Source: Agrococcus carbonis
Lineage (GTDB): Bacteria; Actinomycetota; Actinomycetes; Actinomycetales; Microbacteriaceae
Assembly (NCBI RefSeq): GCF_900104705.1
Contig: NZ_LT629734.1
Location: 868,001 to 932,000 of the forward strand
Direction of reading: 5' to 3'
Length of the DNA: 64,000 nucleotides
The notes under the pieces: generated by a model
What the model saw: the letters and a program-made list of their open reading frames with translations, nothing else
Told to the model about the DNA's origin: nothing
The model's database searches: none
Translations under genes and position numbers: made by a program
In this document: positions 1-8,690 of the stretch, in pieces
Layout: each line of letters starts with the position of its first letter
How positions within the stretch are numbered: the first letter of the stretch is position 1

Positions 1-2
1 GG

Positions 3-125
3 GTGCACATCGACGACCCCTGGCACCGGCAGATCGCGATCGAGGGCGCCGTCTTCCGCGCCGCGGCGGAGCTCATCGGACGCGACCCGTGGGAGATCGC
101 GCCCGACCGCTGGCGCCACCACTGA
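3..125 (+). CDS. C-terminal end of an unidentified protein (partial)
   Basis: The window opens inside this gene. Only the last 40 residues are visible, reading IDDPWHRQIAIEG at the start and DPWEIAPDRWRHH at the end, followed by TGA. I do not recognise the family. In related actinomycetes the gene facing this locus is often a small zincin-like metallopeptidase (Rv3259-like), but the visible tail does not establish that. It converges on the DUF5719 gene, with a strong hairpin between them. Confidence 0.5.
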   Translation: MHIDDPWHRQIAIEGAVFRAAAELIGRDPWEIAPDRWRHH

Positions 126-126
126 G

Positions 127-171
127 CTGAGCCCGGAGCGCTCACCCTCGCGGTGAGCGCGGAGGGCTCAG
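127..171. terminator. Two-tier hairpin between convergent genes
   Basis: An 8-bp outer stem (127-134 with 164-171) encloses a 9-bp inner stem (138-146 with 152-160) and a 5-nt loop, with matching GGA bulges on both sides. It lies 2 nt after the stop of the left partial gene and faces the DUF5719 gene, so it probably terminates both. There is no clear T-tract, as is common in GC-rich actinomycetes. Confidence 0.6.
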
Positions 172-248
172 GGTCGAGGAGCCCGCGGCCGGCGGGCCGC
201 AGGCGTCGCGAGACCCGCTCCGCACAGGGTTCTCTCGACGTGCCGCGC

Positions 249-1850
249 TCAGTGGAGCACGAGCACGCCCTGGGCGGTCGGCCCCTGCGGGCTCGCGGTG
301 AAGCCGCCGACGTCGCTGCCGCTGCGATAGGCGACGGAGACGACGACGTCGTCGCCCGTCACCTCGACCGCGCGGCCGCCCTCGACGCGCTGCTCGAGCA
401 TCCCACCGGCCGGCAGCGCGAGCGCCTCGCCGTCGACCACGACCTCCTGGTCGGCGTCGGCGGCGCTCACGACGTGCACGGTCGCGCCGGGGCCGGGCGG
501 CACGGCGATCGCCGAGGTGCCTGATCGCGGCTGGCCGCCTGCGATCCAGTCGAAGTCGTTGCCCTCGCCGGAGATCGCGACGACGCGCGCCCCCGCGACG
601 ACGGGCGAGTCCGCCTCGACCCGGATCGCGAGCGTGCCGACGGGCAGCTCCTCGAGGGGGAAGTCGGTCACCCGGCCGGCCTCCAGCACGCCCTCCGACT
701 CGACGGTCGAGCCGTCGGACGACTCGAACGCGAGCCGCACGGCGCCGCCGGCGGGCGACAGGAGCCGCAGCACGGGCACGGCGTCGTCGTAGTCGGGCTG
801 CGTCTCGAGCCCTGAGGGCTCCGTCACGGCGACGGCCGGCAGCACGGCGCTCGTGAGCGCCGTCACCGGGTCGACGACGTCGAACCCGCCCCGGTCGAGC
901 CCGCGGGTGACCGTCTGCTGCAGGTGCGCGGCGACCGGCGCGCCCGTCGACGACACCCGCACCACCGCATCCGGCACCCCGGGGGCGATGGCGGCGAGGT
1001 CGAGCACCTCGACGGTGCCCGGCGCGACCGCGATGCCCGTCGAGCCCACCGTCTCGGTGGGGCCGTCGGGCCCGAACACCGTCACGTCGACGCTCGCGCC
1101 GACCGAGGATGCGTTGGCGATCGTGAGCACGGCCTGCCGACCCGTGCGGGTGGATCCGCCGACGAGCCACTGGTCGAGCCGGGTCTCGCTGCACTCGCTC
1201 ACGGCGTAGCCGCGCACGGCGTCGACGTCGACCGACACGCTCTGGGCCGCCGAGAGGGTCGACGACTCGCCGCGCTGCACGACGCTCTCGCCGCCGTCCA
1301 CGCCGTCGTCGCCCGGCACGGTCGTCGCGGCGCGCTCCACGTCGCCGCCGAGGCTCCCGACCACGACCTCGGGCTCGGCGACCTGCGCGACGGCTTGCGC
1401 GTCGTCCCCGTCGGAGGTGCCGACGCGCAGCGCCGGCCCCGCGCACGCGCGCGACTGCAGCGGCGACGCGGGCTGGACGTGCGTCGAGGGCGGCTCCGCG
1501 CGCACGCGCGCGTCCTCGGGCACCGCGCCCGCGCCGAGCACGGCGCCGACGCCGAGCGCGACGGCCGCGACGCCCGCGAGCGCGCGGGCGCTCCAGCGGA
1601 CGACGTCGCGGCGCTCGACCCCGCGGCGCTCCTCGGCAGCCGCGTTCGCCGCCGCCTCGCGGTCGGTGAGCTCGACGTCGCTCGCGATGTCGCCCTCCGC
1701 GGGGGCGCGTTCGGCGGCGTCGGCCTCGAGCGCGAGCTCCTCCGGCGCGGGGCGGTGCGCGCGCGGCGGCTCGCCGTCCTCGATCGGCGAGGGGTCGTCG
1801 AACTCCTGCGAGTCGTCGAGCGGGCCCAGGTCCCGATCCGTGCCGGTCAT
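249..1850 (-). CDS. DUF5719 family membrane-anchored protein
   Basis: A 533-residue protein of unknown function. The first ~95 residues are acidic and probably cytoplasmic. A single membrane segment follows (about residues 100-120, rich in A, V, L and G). The remaining ~400 residues are an extracytoplasmic, V/T/S-rich beta-type region with the DUF5719 pattern, including VLTIANASSVGASVDVTVFG and repeated VEVLDL/VRVSS strands. The ATG at 1850 overlaps the stop of the upstream glycosyltransferase (ATGA), so the two are co-translated. DUF5719 proteins commonly sit next to whiB and a multi-membrane glycosyltransferase in Microbacteriaceae, which suggests a cell-envelope role. The biochemical activity is unknown. 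Confidence 0.8.
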   Translation of the reverse strand: MTGTDRDLGPLDDSQEFDDPSPIEDGEPPRAHRPAPEELALEADAAERAPAEGDIASDVELTDREAAANAAAEERRGVERRDVVRWSARALAGVAAVALGVGAVLGAGAVPEDARVRAEPPSTHVQPASPLQSRACAGPALRVGTSDGDDAQAVAQVAEPEVVVGSLGGDVERAATTVPGDDGVDGGESVVQRGESSTLSAAQSVSVDVDAVRGYAVSECSETRLDQWLVGGSTRTGRQAVLTIANASSVGASVDVTVFGPDGPTETVGSTGIAVAPGTVEVLDLAAIAPGVPDAVVRVSSTGAPVAAHLQQTVTRGLDRGGFDVVDPVTALTSAVLPAVAVTEPSGLETQPDYDDAVPVLRLLSPAGGAVRLAFESSDGSTVESEGVLEAGRVTDFPLEELPVGTLAIRVEADSPVVAGARVVAISGEGNDFDWIAGGQPRSGTSAIAVPPGPGATVHVVSAADADQEVVVDGEALALPAGGMLEQRVEGGRAVEVTGDDVVVSVAYRSGSDVGGFTASPQGPTAQGVLVLH

Positions 1851-4621
1851 CGCCACTCCCCCGTCTCCTCGAGCCGCCGCGTGCGCACGCGCGCGCCCCG
1901 GCGCAGCGACGGCAGGGCGGCGACGACGGCACCGCCGAGCGCGACGAGCTGCCCGAGCAGCAGCCATCCCGCCCAGTCGGGCCGCTCGAGCGGCTGCGCA
2001 CCGGCGGCGTCGACGCGCTGCCACAGCAGCCCCGCGTTCGTCTGGCCGATCGCCTGGAGGTCGCCGCGCGCGTCGAGCGAGCGCTGGGCGCGGTCGTGCA
2101 CGCCCGCCGCCCCCTCGCGGCCCTCCTCGAGCAGCACGAAGTGCACGCCGTGCTCGTCGAGCAGGCCGGCGACGTCCGAGTCGCCGCCGGCGGCCATGTC
2201 GACCGCCACCTGCGCGAGCGCCGCCTCGGTCGCGCCCGCGTCCTGCCGCACGAGCTCGGAGGTCGAGAAGTCGTCGAGCGCGATGCCGCGGCCGCGCTCG
2301 ACGTCGACGCGGAGCACGCCCTCCGCGAGCGGCTGCAGCACGACCGTCCCGACCGCGGCGTCGCGCTCCGCGGCCGCGTCCACGAACGCGGGCATGCGAC
2401 GCTCGGGTGCGGCGATCACGGTCGCGGGTGCCAGGAACGACGTCGCGATGATCGGGAGCGCGGCGACGATCGCGGCGAGGGCGACGAAGCCGCCCGGCAC
2501 CGCGCCGCGCCGGTCGTCGACCTCGACGGCGACGAGCGCGAGCCCGAGCAGTCCGATGAGCATGAGCGAGGCGCCGCTGCCGGCCCAGACGGTGACAGGC
2601 TCGCCCGCGAGGCTCGTGAGCGCGAGGCGCGTCGACGCGATCCCGGTGCTGTAGCCCGCGAGCAGCAGCGCGAGCCACGGCCACGCGAGCGCCGGGCGGA
2701 GGACGACGCCCGCGAGGGCCGCGAGCGCGAGCGGCGCGAGCAGGCCGAGCGCGAACCACCCGGCGTCCGCATCCGGTGCGAGCGACGACACCACGCCCTC
2801 GAGCGCGGCGAGCGTCGCGTCGGGCGCGAGCAGCGCAACATCGATCGGGTCGGGGACGGCCGACGCCTTGGGCACCCCGGGGTCGGCGAGCGCTGCGAGC
2901 GGCACCCCCTCGATCCAGCGCGCGACGACGACCGGACCGAGCAGCGCGGCCGCGGGCACGAGCGCCGCGAGCGGTCGCAGCGGCGATCGCCACCCCGAGC
3001 CCATCGCCACGATCGCGAGCAGCAGCATCGCCGGCAGCAGCACCGGTGCGCCCGCGACGACGATCGCGAGCGGGATCGCGGCGGCGCCGGCCGCGCGCCA
3101 CGAGGTGTGGGCGCGCAGCATGCCGCAGACGGCGAGCGGCAGCGCGAGGTGGGCGAGCAGGGCGCCGAGCCGACCGTCGACGATGGCCGCGAGCAGGATG
3201 GGCGAGAGCGCCCACACCGCGGCGGCGACCGCGGGCGCCCAGCGCGACGTCGTCATCCGGCGCACCGCGAAGAACGCGGTGACCGACGCGATCGCGGGCG
3301 CGAGGAGGAGCAGCAGCACGACAGCGGTCGACGGCGCCCACGGCGTCACGGTGCCGAGCAGCGCGAGCACGAGGACGAAGGGGTCGGCCGGTCCGACGAC
3401 CTCGCCGAGCGCGTCGCGCGGGCCGGCGAGCGCGTGCGACCAGAGCTCCGCGAGCGAGCCCGAGAGCGGCAACATCGCGCCGCCCGTCGCCGCCTGGGCG
3501 CCGAGCAGCTGCGGCGAGAGCACGATCCCGACGATCACCGCGAGCGCCGTGACCCACAGGCCCGCGCCCTCGACGAATCCGACGCGCTCGTCCGCCGCGA
3601 GCCGCATGCGCGACGGGTCGCCCATCGCCCGCTGCCGCGAGCGCACCGATCGCCAGGATGCGCGGAGGGGCCGCAGCGCGCGCCAGCCTGCGCGTCGCGT
3701 CGCGGCGATGCGCCGCCTCGCCCGCGCGACGGGCGCGATGCCGACGAGCGCGAGGAGGGTCGCGCGCCACTCCGCGAGCACCGCGGCCGGGCGCTTGGCC
3801 AGCAGGTGCAGCAGGCTGCGCATCACCGCGAGCGGCAGCAGCACGAGCCAGTGCAGCACCATCGCGACGGGGTTGGCGTAGACGAGTCGGCGATGCAGCT
3901 GCGCGCGGCGGGCGGCGGCGACGCGCTGCGCATCGCTGACCGAGCGGGCCGCGAAGTGCTCGGGGCCGCCCGCGCGCCGCACGCGGGCGCGCGGCTCGAC
4001 GGCGACGCGGTGCCCGGCGAGCCGCGCGCGCACGCCGAGGTCGAGGCCGGCGTCGATCGACCGCAGCGCCGGGTCGAAGCCCCCGAGCGCGTCGAAGACG
4101 TCGCGCCGCACGAGCAGTCCCGACTCGGCGACCCCGAGCCGGTCGCTCTCGTCGTCGTGCTGGCCCTGGTCGAGCTCGCCCTCGTGCAGCAGCAGGCTGC
4201 GGCCGAAGGGCGTCATCGTCTGGCCGTACTCGGCGAAGCGATCGGGCTCGTCGGCGCGCATGACCTTCGGGCCGACGACCGCGACGCTCGGGTTGGCGTC
4301 GACGTGCGCGAGCAGCGCCTGCAGCGCGCGCGGGTGCGGTCGCGCGTCGTGGGCGAGCAGCCAGAGCCAGTCGCCCTCCTGCGCCGGCGGCAGCGACGCG
4401 ACGCCCTTGCCGATCAGCTGCCCGTAGGGGAGGCGCTGGGCGGCGAGCACGCCTCGCGCGGTCGACGACTCGAGGATCGCGCGCGTGCCGTCCTTCGACG
4501 CGCCGTCGACGGCGATGAGCCGCTCGGGCGCCGCGGTCTGCGCCTCGATCGCCGCGAGGGTCGCCGGCAGGTACGCGGCGCCATTGCTGGCCGCGAGCAC
4601 GGCGAAGACCCTCGGATGCAC
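1847..4621 (-). CDS. GT2 glycosyltransferase with large multi-membrane C-terminal part
   Basis: 924 residues. The N-terminal ~240 residues form a family 2 glycosyltransferase domain: RVFAVLAASNGAAYLPATLAA at the start, AVDGASKDGT in the nucleotide-binding fold, and later a cluster around LLVRRDVFDALGGFDPALRS. The rest has many hydrophobic segments, roughly a dozen membrane helices from about residue 250 on, ending in an Arg-rich cytoplasmic tail. It probably transfers sugar to a lipid-linked or surface acceptor at the membrane. The start is GTG at 4621, placed 6 nt after a TAGCCT hexamer with no ribosome-binding site. It is translationally coupled to the DUF5719 gene. Donor and acceptor cannot be read from the sequence. 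Confidence 0.85.
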   Translation of the reverse strand: MHPRVFAVLAASNGAAYLPATLAAIEAQTAAPERLIAVDGASKDGTRAILESSTARGVLAAQRLPYGQLIGKGVASLPPAQEGDWLWLLAHDARPHPRALQALLAHVDANPSVAVVGPKVMRADEPDRFAEYGQTMTPFGRSLLLHEGELDQGQHDDESDRLGVAESGLLVRRDVFDALGGFDPALRSIDAGLDLGVRARLAGHRVAVEPRARVRRAGGPEHFAARSVSDAQRVAAARRAQLHRRLVYANPVAMVLHWLVLLPLAVMRSLLHLLAKRPAAVLAEWRATLLALVGIAPVARARRRIAATRRAGWRALRPLRASWRSVRSRQRAMGDPSRMRLAADERVGFVEGAGLWVTALAVIVGIVLSPQLLGAQAATGGAMLPLSGSLAELWSHALAGPRDALGEVVGPADPFVLVLALLGTVTPWAPSTAVVLLLLLAPAIASVTAFFAVRRMTTSRWAPAVAAAVWALSPILLAAIVDGRLGALLAHLALPLAVCGMLRAHTSWRAAGAAAIPLAIVVAGAPVLLPAMLLLAIVAMGSGWRSPLRPLAALVPAAALLGPVVVARWIEGVPLAALADPGVPKASAVPDPIDVALLAPDATLAALEGVVSSLAPDADAGWFALGLLAPLALAALAGVVLRPALAWPWLALLLAGYSTGIASTRLALTSLAGEPVTVWAGSGASLMLIGLLGLALVAVEVDDRRGAVPGGFVALAAIVAALPIIATSFLAPATVIAAPERRMPAFVDAAAERDAAVGTVVLQPLAEGVLRVDVERGRGIALDDFSTSELVRQDAGATEAALAQVAVDMAAGGDSDVAGLLDEHGVHFVLLEEGREGAAGVHDRAQRSLDARGDLQAIGQTNAGLLWQRVDAAGAQPLERPDWAGWLLLGQLVALGGAVVAALPSLRRGARVRTRRLEETGEWR

Positions 4622-4627
4622 CCAGCA

Positions 4628-4633
4628 AGGCTA
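4628..4633 (-). promoter_or_regulatory. -10 hexamer TAGCCT, leaderless start
   Basis: TAGCCT ends 6 nt before the GTG at 4621, and no Shine-Dalgarno lies between them. It would drive the membrane glycosyltransferase and DUF5719 pair. Confidence 0.5.
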
Positions 4634-4686
4634 GGTGCGGTCCCCACCGCGGACCGCGGTTGCGATCGGTGTGCCGCCGAACGCGA

Positions 4687-5778
4687 TCAGCGGCGGATGC
4701 GGCGGGCGATCTCGCGCCCGACCCGGCGCACGCCCCGTGCGAGGCGCTCGGGGGTGATGGCACGGCGCTCGAGCGCCTGGCGCCGCGCGATCTCGCCGGC
4801 GATCGCGGTGTGGAACGCCTCGTCGAGCTCGTGCAGGTCGCGCTCGCGCGCGAGCATCGCCCGCACCTCGTCGCGGTCGAAGGGTTCGTCGCGCGCCGGG
4901 TCGATCGCCTCGGCCAGCCGCTCGGGCAGGAGCGCGTCGAGGCCCGCGAGCCGCTCGGCGAGCCGGTCGTCGCGCACGAACCCCGCGCCGAAGTCGGCGT
5001 CGTCGACGGGTGTGCGGGCGAGGTAGAACGGCAGCAGGATGCCGGCCTTCCAGCGCCGCCAGTCGCGCATCCCGTGGTGGTTGGGGCTCGGGTCGAGCGA
5101 TGGCGACGCCTCGTAGCCGCGCCCCATGTTCACGGTCTTCCGCTCGAACTGCTCCCACGAGCGCCACGGCACGTGCAGCACCTCGAGCCCGAAGGCGCCC
5201 TCGGCGGCGAAGCGCTGCGGCGTCGAGACGAAGTGGTTGCCCTGCGCGACCTCGACGGACGGGTCGGCCACGTGGATCGCGTTCGGCGTCGGCTGCGCCT
5301 GCACACCGGCGGCGGCGAGCTGCTCGGGCGAGCGCTCGTCGCGCCAGTGCATGCGCGTCGCGAGACCCGAGCCGCGGCGGGCGGTCGGGCCGACGAGGTT
5401 GTGCACCGGCGCCGGGAAGGCGCCGATCGCCGTCGGCGCGGCCGCGAGCGCCTCGGCGACCGTGCCCTCGCGCGCGAGCACGAACTCGTCGGCGTCGCCG
5501 TTGATCACCCAGTCGGCGCCGTGCTCGGTCGCGGCCTGCCGCGCCATGCGCGTGACGACCTCGGCCTGCTGCTTGCGGTGCTCCGGATCGTCGAAGACGG
5601 TGACGGGAGCGATGCGCGCGTACTCGGCGAGGATCTCGCGCGTGCCGTCGACGGAGGCGTTGTCGGTGACGAGGATGCGGTCGATGCCCTCGGCGAGGTG
5701 GTGCTCGATGGTCGCTGCGATGACGTCCGCCTCATCGCGGACCATCATCGTCAGGACGACCCTCACGGTCGTCCGCAC
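4687..5778 (-). CDS. GT2-like glycosyltransferase (Glyco_tranf_2_4 type)
   Basis: 363 residues, soluble. It opens with VRVVLTMMVRDEADVIAATI, typical of the Glyco_tranf_2_4/GT92-like subgroup. LVTDNASVDGTREIL follows, then the metal-binding INGDADEF (DxD). The tail is basic and ends GREIARRIRR. The substrate is unknown; the neighbours imply cell-envelope glycan work. The annotated GTG at 5778 follows the whiB stop codon directly. A second GTG at 5766, just before the conserved VRVVLTMMVRDEA, is an equally good start. Either way the gene should be expressed from the whiB transcript by coupling. Confidence 0.8.
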   Translation of the reverse strand: MRTTVRVVLTMMVRDEADVIAATIEHHLAEGIDRILVTDNASVDGTREILAEYARIAPVTVFDDPEHRKQQAEVVTRMARQAATEHGADWVINGDADEFVLAREGTVAEALAAAPTAIGAFPAPVHNLVGPTARRGSGLATRMHWRDERSPEQLAAAGVQAQPTPNAIHVADPSVEVAQGNHFVSTPQRFAAEGAFGLEVLHVPWRSWEQFERKTVNMGRGYEASPSLDPSPNHHGMRDWRRWKAGILLPFYLARTPVDDADFGAGFVRDDRLAERLAGLDALLPERLAEAIDPARDEPFDRDEVRAMLARERDLHELDEAFHTAIAGEIARRQALERRAITPERLARGVRRVGREIARRIRR

Positions 5779-6135
5779 TCAGGCGAGCTTGCGCAGCTTG
5801 CGCCGCTCGCGCTCGGAGAGCCCGCCCCAGATGCCGAAGCGCTCGTCGTTCTCGAGCGCATACTCGAGGCACTGCTGCCGCACGTCGCACGTCTCGCAGA
5901 TGCGCTTGGCGTCGCGCGTGGAGCCGCCCTTCTCCGGGAAGAACGCCTCCGGGTCGGTCTCGGCGCAGAGCGCGTCGGCCTGCCATGCCAGCGGGTGGTC
6001 GTCCGCGTCGTTGCGGACGCCCGGCACTCCGAGCATGACGGGGTCGACGAACCAGTCGCCGGGCACACCGCGTCGCAGCGAGCCCTCCTCGATGCCTCGC
6101 GCTGCTGTCGTGCTGCGCTGCACTCCCTCTCGCAT
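5779..6135 (-). CDS. whiB2: WhiB-family iron-sulfur transcriptional regulator (WhiB2/WhmD-like)
   Basis: 118 residues from the ATG at 6135. The four cluster-binding cysteines are C57, C80, C83 and C89 in the CxxC-x5-C arrangement. GIWGG follows at 101-105, then the basic tail RERRKLRKLA that contacts DNA or sigma factor. WhiB2 proteins carry a redox- and NO-sensitive 4Fe-4S cluster and control cell division and wall genes. A TTG-initiated extension to 6183 is possible but lacks a ribosome-binding site, whereas GGGGGAG precedes this ATG. A palindrome lies about 50 bp upstream. The neighbouring manA and the downstream glycosyltransferase match the usual whiB2 setting. The WhiB2 subtype is inferred from context and from the long N-terminus. 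Confidence 0.9.
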   Translation of the reverse strand: MREGVQRSTTAARGIEEGSLRRGVPGDWFVDPVMLGVPGVRNDADDHPLAWQADALCAETDPEAFFPEKGGSTRDAKRICETCDVRQQCLEYALENDERFGIWGGLSERERRKLRKLA

Positions 6136-6184
6136 GGCTCCCCCGGTTTCTGCGGGACCCCGGCCGGGCCCGCGTTCCACCAAT

Positions 6185-6196
6185 TACACCGGTGTA
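6185..6196. promoter_or_regulatory. 12-bp palindrome upstream of whiB
   Basis: TACACCGGTGTA is a perfect inverted repeat. Extended to 6182-6199 it is AATTACACCGGTGTAGTT with one mismatched pair. It lies between the manA stop and the whiB start in an unusually AT-containing stretch, so it could be an operator or part of the whiB promoter. Confidence 0.45.
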
Positions 6197-6241
6197 GTTC
6201 GCCTCGCGTCAAGTCGAGGATCATAGGAGTGTCGCGGCATC

Positions 6242-7372
6242 CTAGCCCGCAGCGACGTCCGGCGTGTCGCGCTCGAGGGCCACCCAAGCCTCGCCCGAGT
6301 CGACCACCCACGCCGCGCCGCTGTCGATCCATGCGCCCTCGCCCGACGCGAGCTCGCGGCGCTCCCCGTCGACCTCGACGCGCGCGGGCTGCACCGCGAG
6401 CACGAGCGCGCGACCCTCGGCGACGCGGTGCTCGCCGTGCACCCGACGCAGCTCGAACGGCGCGGCGGGCCGGTAGGCGATGGCACCGTCGAGCTCGACC
6501 GCGGGCAGCCGGGGGTCGGCCAGCGGCGTCGGGTCGACGACCGCGAGCAGCTCGGCGACATCGACGTGCTTGGGCGTGAGCCCGCCGCGCAGCACGTTGT
6601 CGCTCGGGCCCATGAGCTCGATGCCGAGCCCCTCGAGGTACGCGTGCAGGTTGCCGGCGGGCAGGTAGAGGGCCTCGCCGGGCGCGAGCGAGAGCCGGTT
6701 GAGCAGGAGCGCGACGAGGATGCCGGGGTCACCGGGGTGCGTCGCCGCGAGCCGCGCGACGGTGTCGGCCTCGACCGGCAGCTCGCCCGCGACCGCGAGC
6801 GCGGCGGCCGGCGCGGCCGCGACGGCGGGCGCCACCTCGGGCGCTCCCGAGAGCAGCCATGCGAGCGCGTCGCCCGAGCGCGCGTGCGCGACGACGGGCA
6901 CGATCCGCGCGTCGGCGCGCGCGAGCGCCTCGAGCACGCGCACGGCCTCGCCCGTTGGCCGGAAGCCGCTCAGCGCCTCGAACGGCGTGACGGCGACGAT
7001 CAGCTCGGGCTTGGGGAACGGATCGCGGTAGTTGCGGTGCGGCGCGTCGCGGTCGACGCCCGCCGCGTCCTCGCGCGCGAATCCCGCTCGCGCGCGAGCC
7101 GCATCCGGGTGCGCCTGCAGCGAGAGCGGCTCGGCCGCCGCGAGCACCTTGAGCAGCATCGCGGGCTCTCGCCCGCCGTGCGCGGCGATCGCCTGCCCGA
7201 GCTCGCGCCCCGCGTGCGCGCCCGCCGTCACCCGCGCGGGGCAGCCCGGGTGCGCGCCGAGCCACAGCTCGGCCTCGGGGCCGCCGGAGGGGGTGCGGCC
7301 GAGGTACTCGGCGAGCAGCGACGGGCTGCCCCACGCATAGGCCCTCGGCTCGTTGGCGATCGGCACAAACAC
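6242..7372 (-). CDS. manA: Mannose-6-phosphate isomerase, class I
   Basis: 376 residues. It interconverts fructose-6-phosphate and mannose-6-phosphate, feeding GDP-mannose for wall glycans and polyprenol-phosphate-mannose. Type I signatures are present: PRAYAWGS near the start, the zinc-site LQAHPD, KPELIVAVTPFEALSGF, and GEALYLPAGNLHAYLEG. The GTG at 7372 is chosen because GGAAGGAG sits 6 nt upstream and the product then begins VFVPIANEPRAYAWG as in homologues. Longer readings upstream lack such a signal. It is divergent from the acyl-CoA dehydrogenase gene and lies upstream of whiB, as in other actinomycetes. Confidence 0.93.
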   Translation of the reverse strand: MFVPIANEPRAYAWGSPSLLAEYLGRTPSGGPEAELWLGAHPGCPARVTAGAHAGRELGQAIAAHGGREPAMLLKVLAAAEPLSLQAHPDAARARAGFAREDAAGVDRDAPHRNYRDPFPKPELIVAVTPFEALSGFRPTGEAVRVLEALARADARIVPVVAHARSGDALAWLLSGAPEVAPAVAAAPAAALAVAGELPVEADTVARLAATHPGDPGILVALLLNRLSLAPGEALYLPAGNLHAYLEGLGIELMGPSDNVLRGGLTPKHVDVAELLAVVDPTPLADPRLPAVELDGAIAYRPAAPFELRRVHGEHRVAEGRALVLAVQPARVEVDGERRELASGEGAWIDSGAAWVVDSGEAWVALERDTPDVAAG

Positions 7373-7402
7373 GCCGCGGTCTCCTTCCGGCAGATTGGCA
7401 CG

Positions 7403-7408
7403 AGCGTA
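7403..7408 (-). promoter_or_regulatory. Possible -10 (TACGCT) for manA
   Basis: TACGCT lies about 30 nt before the manA GTG, leaving room for a short leader that carries the strong GGAAGGAG ribosome-binding site. Confidence 0.35.
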
Positions 7409-7441
7409 CCAACGGCCCGGCCGCTCCCCGCCCGCCGCCCG

Positions 7442-7447
7442 TAGCCT
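7442..7447 (+). promoter_or_regulatory. Possible -10 (TAGCCT) for the acyl-CoA dehydrogenase gene
   Basis: TAGCCT would give a leader of about 45 nt ending in GAGG before the ATG at 7498. Confidence 0.35.
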
Positions 7448-7497
7448 GGGCGCACCGCGGCGATGCCCGCCGCCCACCGAGACAGAACCGAGGACCG

Positions 7498-8676
7498 ATG
7501 ACGTTCACGCCGCTCACGAGCGACTTCTACGGCTTCGCCGCCGACCTGAGCGAGGCCGAGCAGGCCTCGCTCGCCGAGATCCGCGCCTTCATGGATGACG
7601 AGGTGCGGCCGGTGATCGACGAGCACTGGCACGCCGACGCGTTCCCGATGCAGCTCATCCCCGGCATCGCGGCGCTGGGCGTGGTCGGGCCGGGGTGGGC
7701 CGAGAGCGCCCGGTTCGAGAACTCGGCGGTCTACCGCGGCTGGGTCGCCCTCGAGATGAGCCGCATCGACGCATCCGTCTCGACCTTCGTCGGCGTGCAG
7801 AACGGCTTGGTCGCGGGCTCGATCGGCGTGTGCGGGAGCGCCGAGCAGCGCGCCGAGTGGCTGCCGAGGCTCGCCGACTGCTCGGTCGTGGGCGCGTTCG
7901 GCCTCACGGAGCCGCTCTCGGGCTCCGACGCCGCCCAGGGCCTGCGGACGACCGCGCGCCGCGACGGCGACGAGTGGGTCATCGACGGCGCCAAGCGCTG
8001 GATCGGCAACGCGACCCACGCGGATGTCGTGGTCGTCTGGGCGAAGGACACCGAGGACGGCCAGGTCAAGGGCTTCATCGTGCCCACGGACAGCCCCGGG
8101 TTCACCGCCACGAAGATCGAGCGCAAGATCTCGCTCCGCATGGTGCAGAACGCCGACATCGTGCTCGACGGCGTGCGCGTGCCCGAGTCGATGCGCCTGC
8201 AGGGGGCTGCGAGCTTCCGCGACACCGCGCGCGTGCTGCGGCTCACCCGCGCCGAGGTCGCGTGGAGCGCCGTCGGCGTCATGATCGGCGCGTACGAGGC
8301 GGCGGTGCGCTACACGACCGAGCGGGAGCAGTTCGGCAAGCCGCTCGCCGGCCACCAGCTCGTGCAGGACCTGCTGGCGAAGTCGCTCGGCCACATCACC
8401 GCGTCGATCGCGCTGTGCGTGCAGGTGTCGCGGATGCTCGACGAGGGCCGGCAGGAGGACGCGCACTCGGCGCTCGCGAAGGCCTATGCGACGACGCGGA
8501 TGCGCGAGGTCGTCTCGTGGTGCCGCGAGGTCTGCGGCGGCAACGGCATCGTCACGGACTACGACGTCGCGCGCTTCTTCGCCGACGCGGAGGCGCTCTA
8601 CACCTACGAGGGCACGGCGCAGATGAATGCGCTGATCGTCGGACGGGCGATCAGCGGGACGTCGGCGTTCGCCTGA
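7498..8676 (+). CDS. Acyl-CoA dehydrogenase, glutaryl-CoA dehydrogenase-like
   Basis: 392 residues, the full length for the family. It would use FAD to form an enoyl-CoA. The FAD-binding middle region reads AFGLTEPLSGSDAAQGLRT, followed by GAKRWIGNATHAD. The C-terminal end TYEGTAQMNALIVGRAISG closely matches the glutaryl-CoA dehydrogenase consensus, in which the Glu of YEGT is the catalytic base. The N-terminal FVGVQNGLV also fits that subfamily. Glutaryl-CoA (lysine or tryptophan breakdown) is the best substrate guess, but no pathway partners are nearby, so it could act on another acyl-CoA. GAGG precedes the ATG. Confidence 0.88.
   Translation: MTFTPLTSDFYGFAADLSEAEQASLAEIRAFMDDEVRPVIDEHWHADAFPMQLIPGIAALGVVGPGWAESARFENSAVYRGWVALEMSRIDASVSTFVGVQNGLVAGSIGVCGSAEQRAEWLPRLADCSVVGAFGLTEPLSGSDAAQGLRTTARRDGDEWVIDGAKRWIGNATHADVVVVWAKDTEDGQVKGFIVPTDSPGFTATKIERKISLRMVQNADIVLDGVRVPESMRLQGAASFRDTARVLRLTRAEVAWSAVGVMIGAYEAAVRYTTEREQFGKPLAGHQLVQDLLAKSLGHITASIALCVQVSRMLDEGRQEDAHSALAKAYATTRMREVVSWCREVCGGNGIVTDYDVARFFADAEALYTYEGTAQMNALIVGRAISGTSAFA
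8645..8676 (+). repeat. Direct repeat copy R1 (end of acyl-CoA dehydrogenase gene)
   Basis: This 32-nt segment matches 8768-8799 at 30 of 32 positions in the same orientation. It includes the dehydrogenase TGA. A shorter relative, CAGCGGAAGGTCGGC, occurs at 51996-52010. Confidence 0.6.
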
Positions 8677-8690
8677 GCGCCGACCCGGCG

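Noticed and set aside
142..2001. Long Arg-rich minus-strand frame over the DUF5719 gene
   Set aside because: Extreme Arg/Ala/Gly composition without motifs; a frame shadow typical of GC-rich DNA.
249..4763. A 1504-residue minus-strand open frame
   Set aside because: Only its last 533 residues (from ATG 1850) resemble a protein. The earlier part is an Arg/Ala-rich shadow of the membrane glycosyltransferase in another frame.
6136..6183. TTG at 6183 as the whiB start
   Set aside because: It overlaps the palindrome and has no ribosome-binding site; the ATG at 6135 has GGGGGAG nearby.
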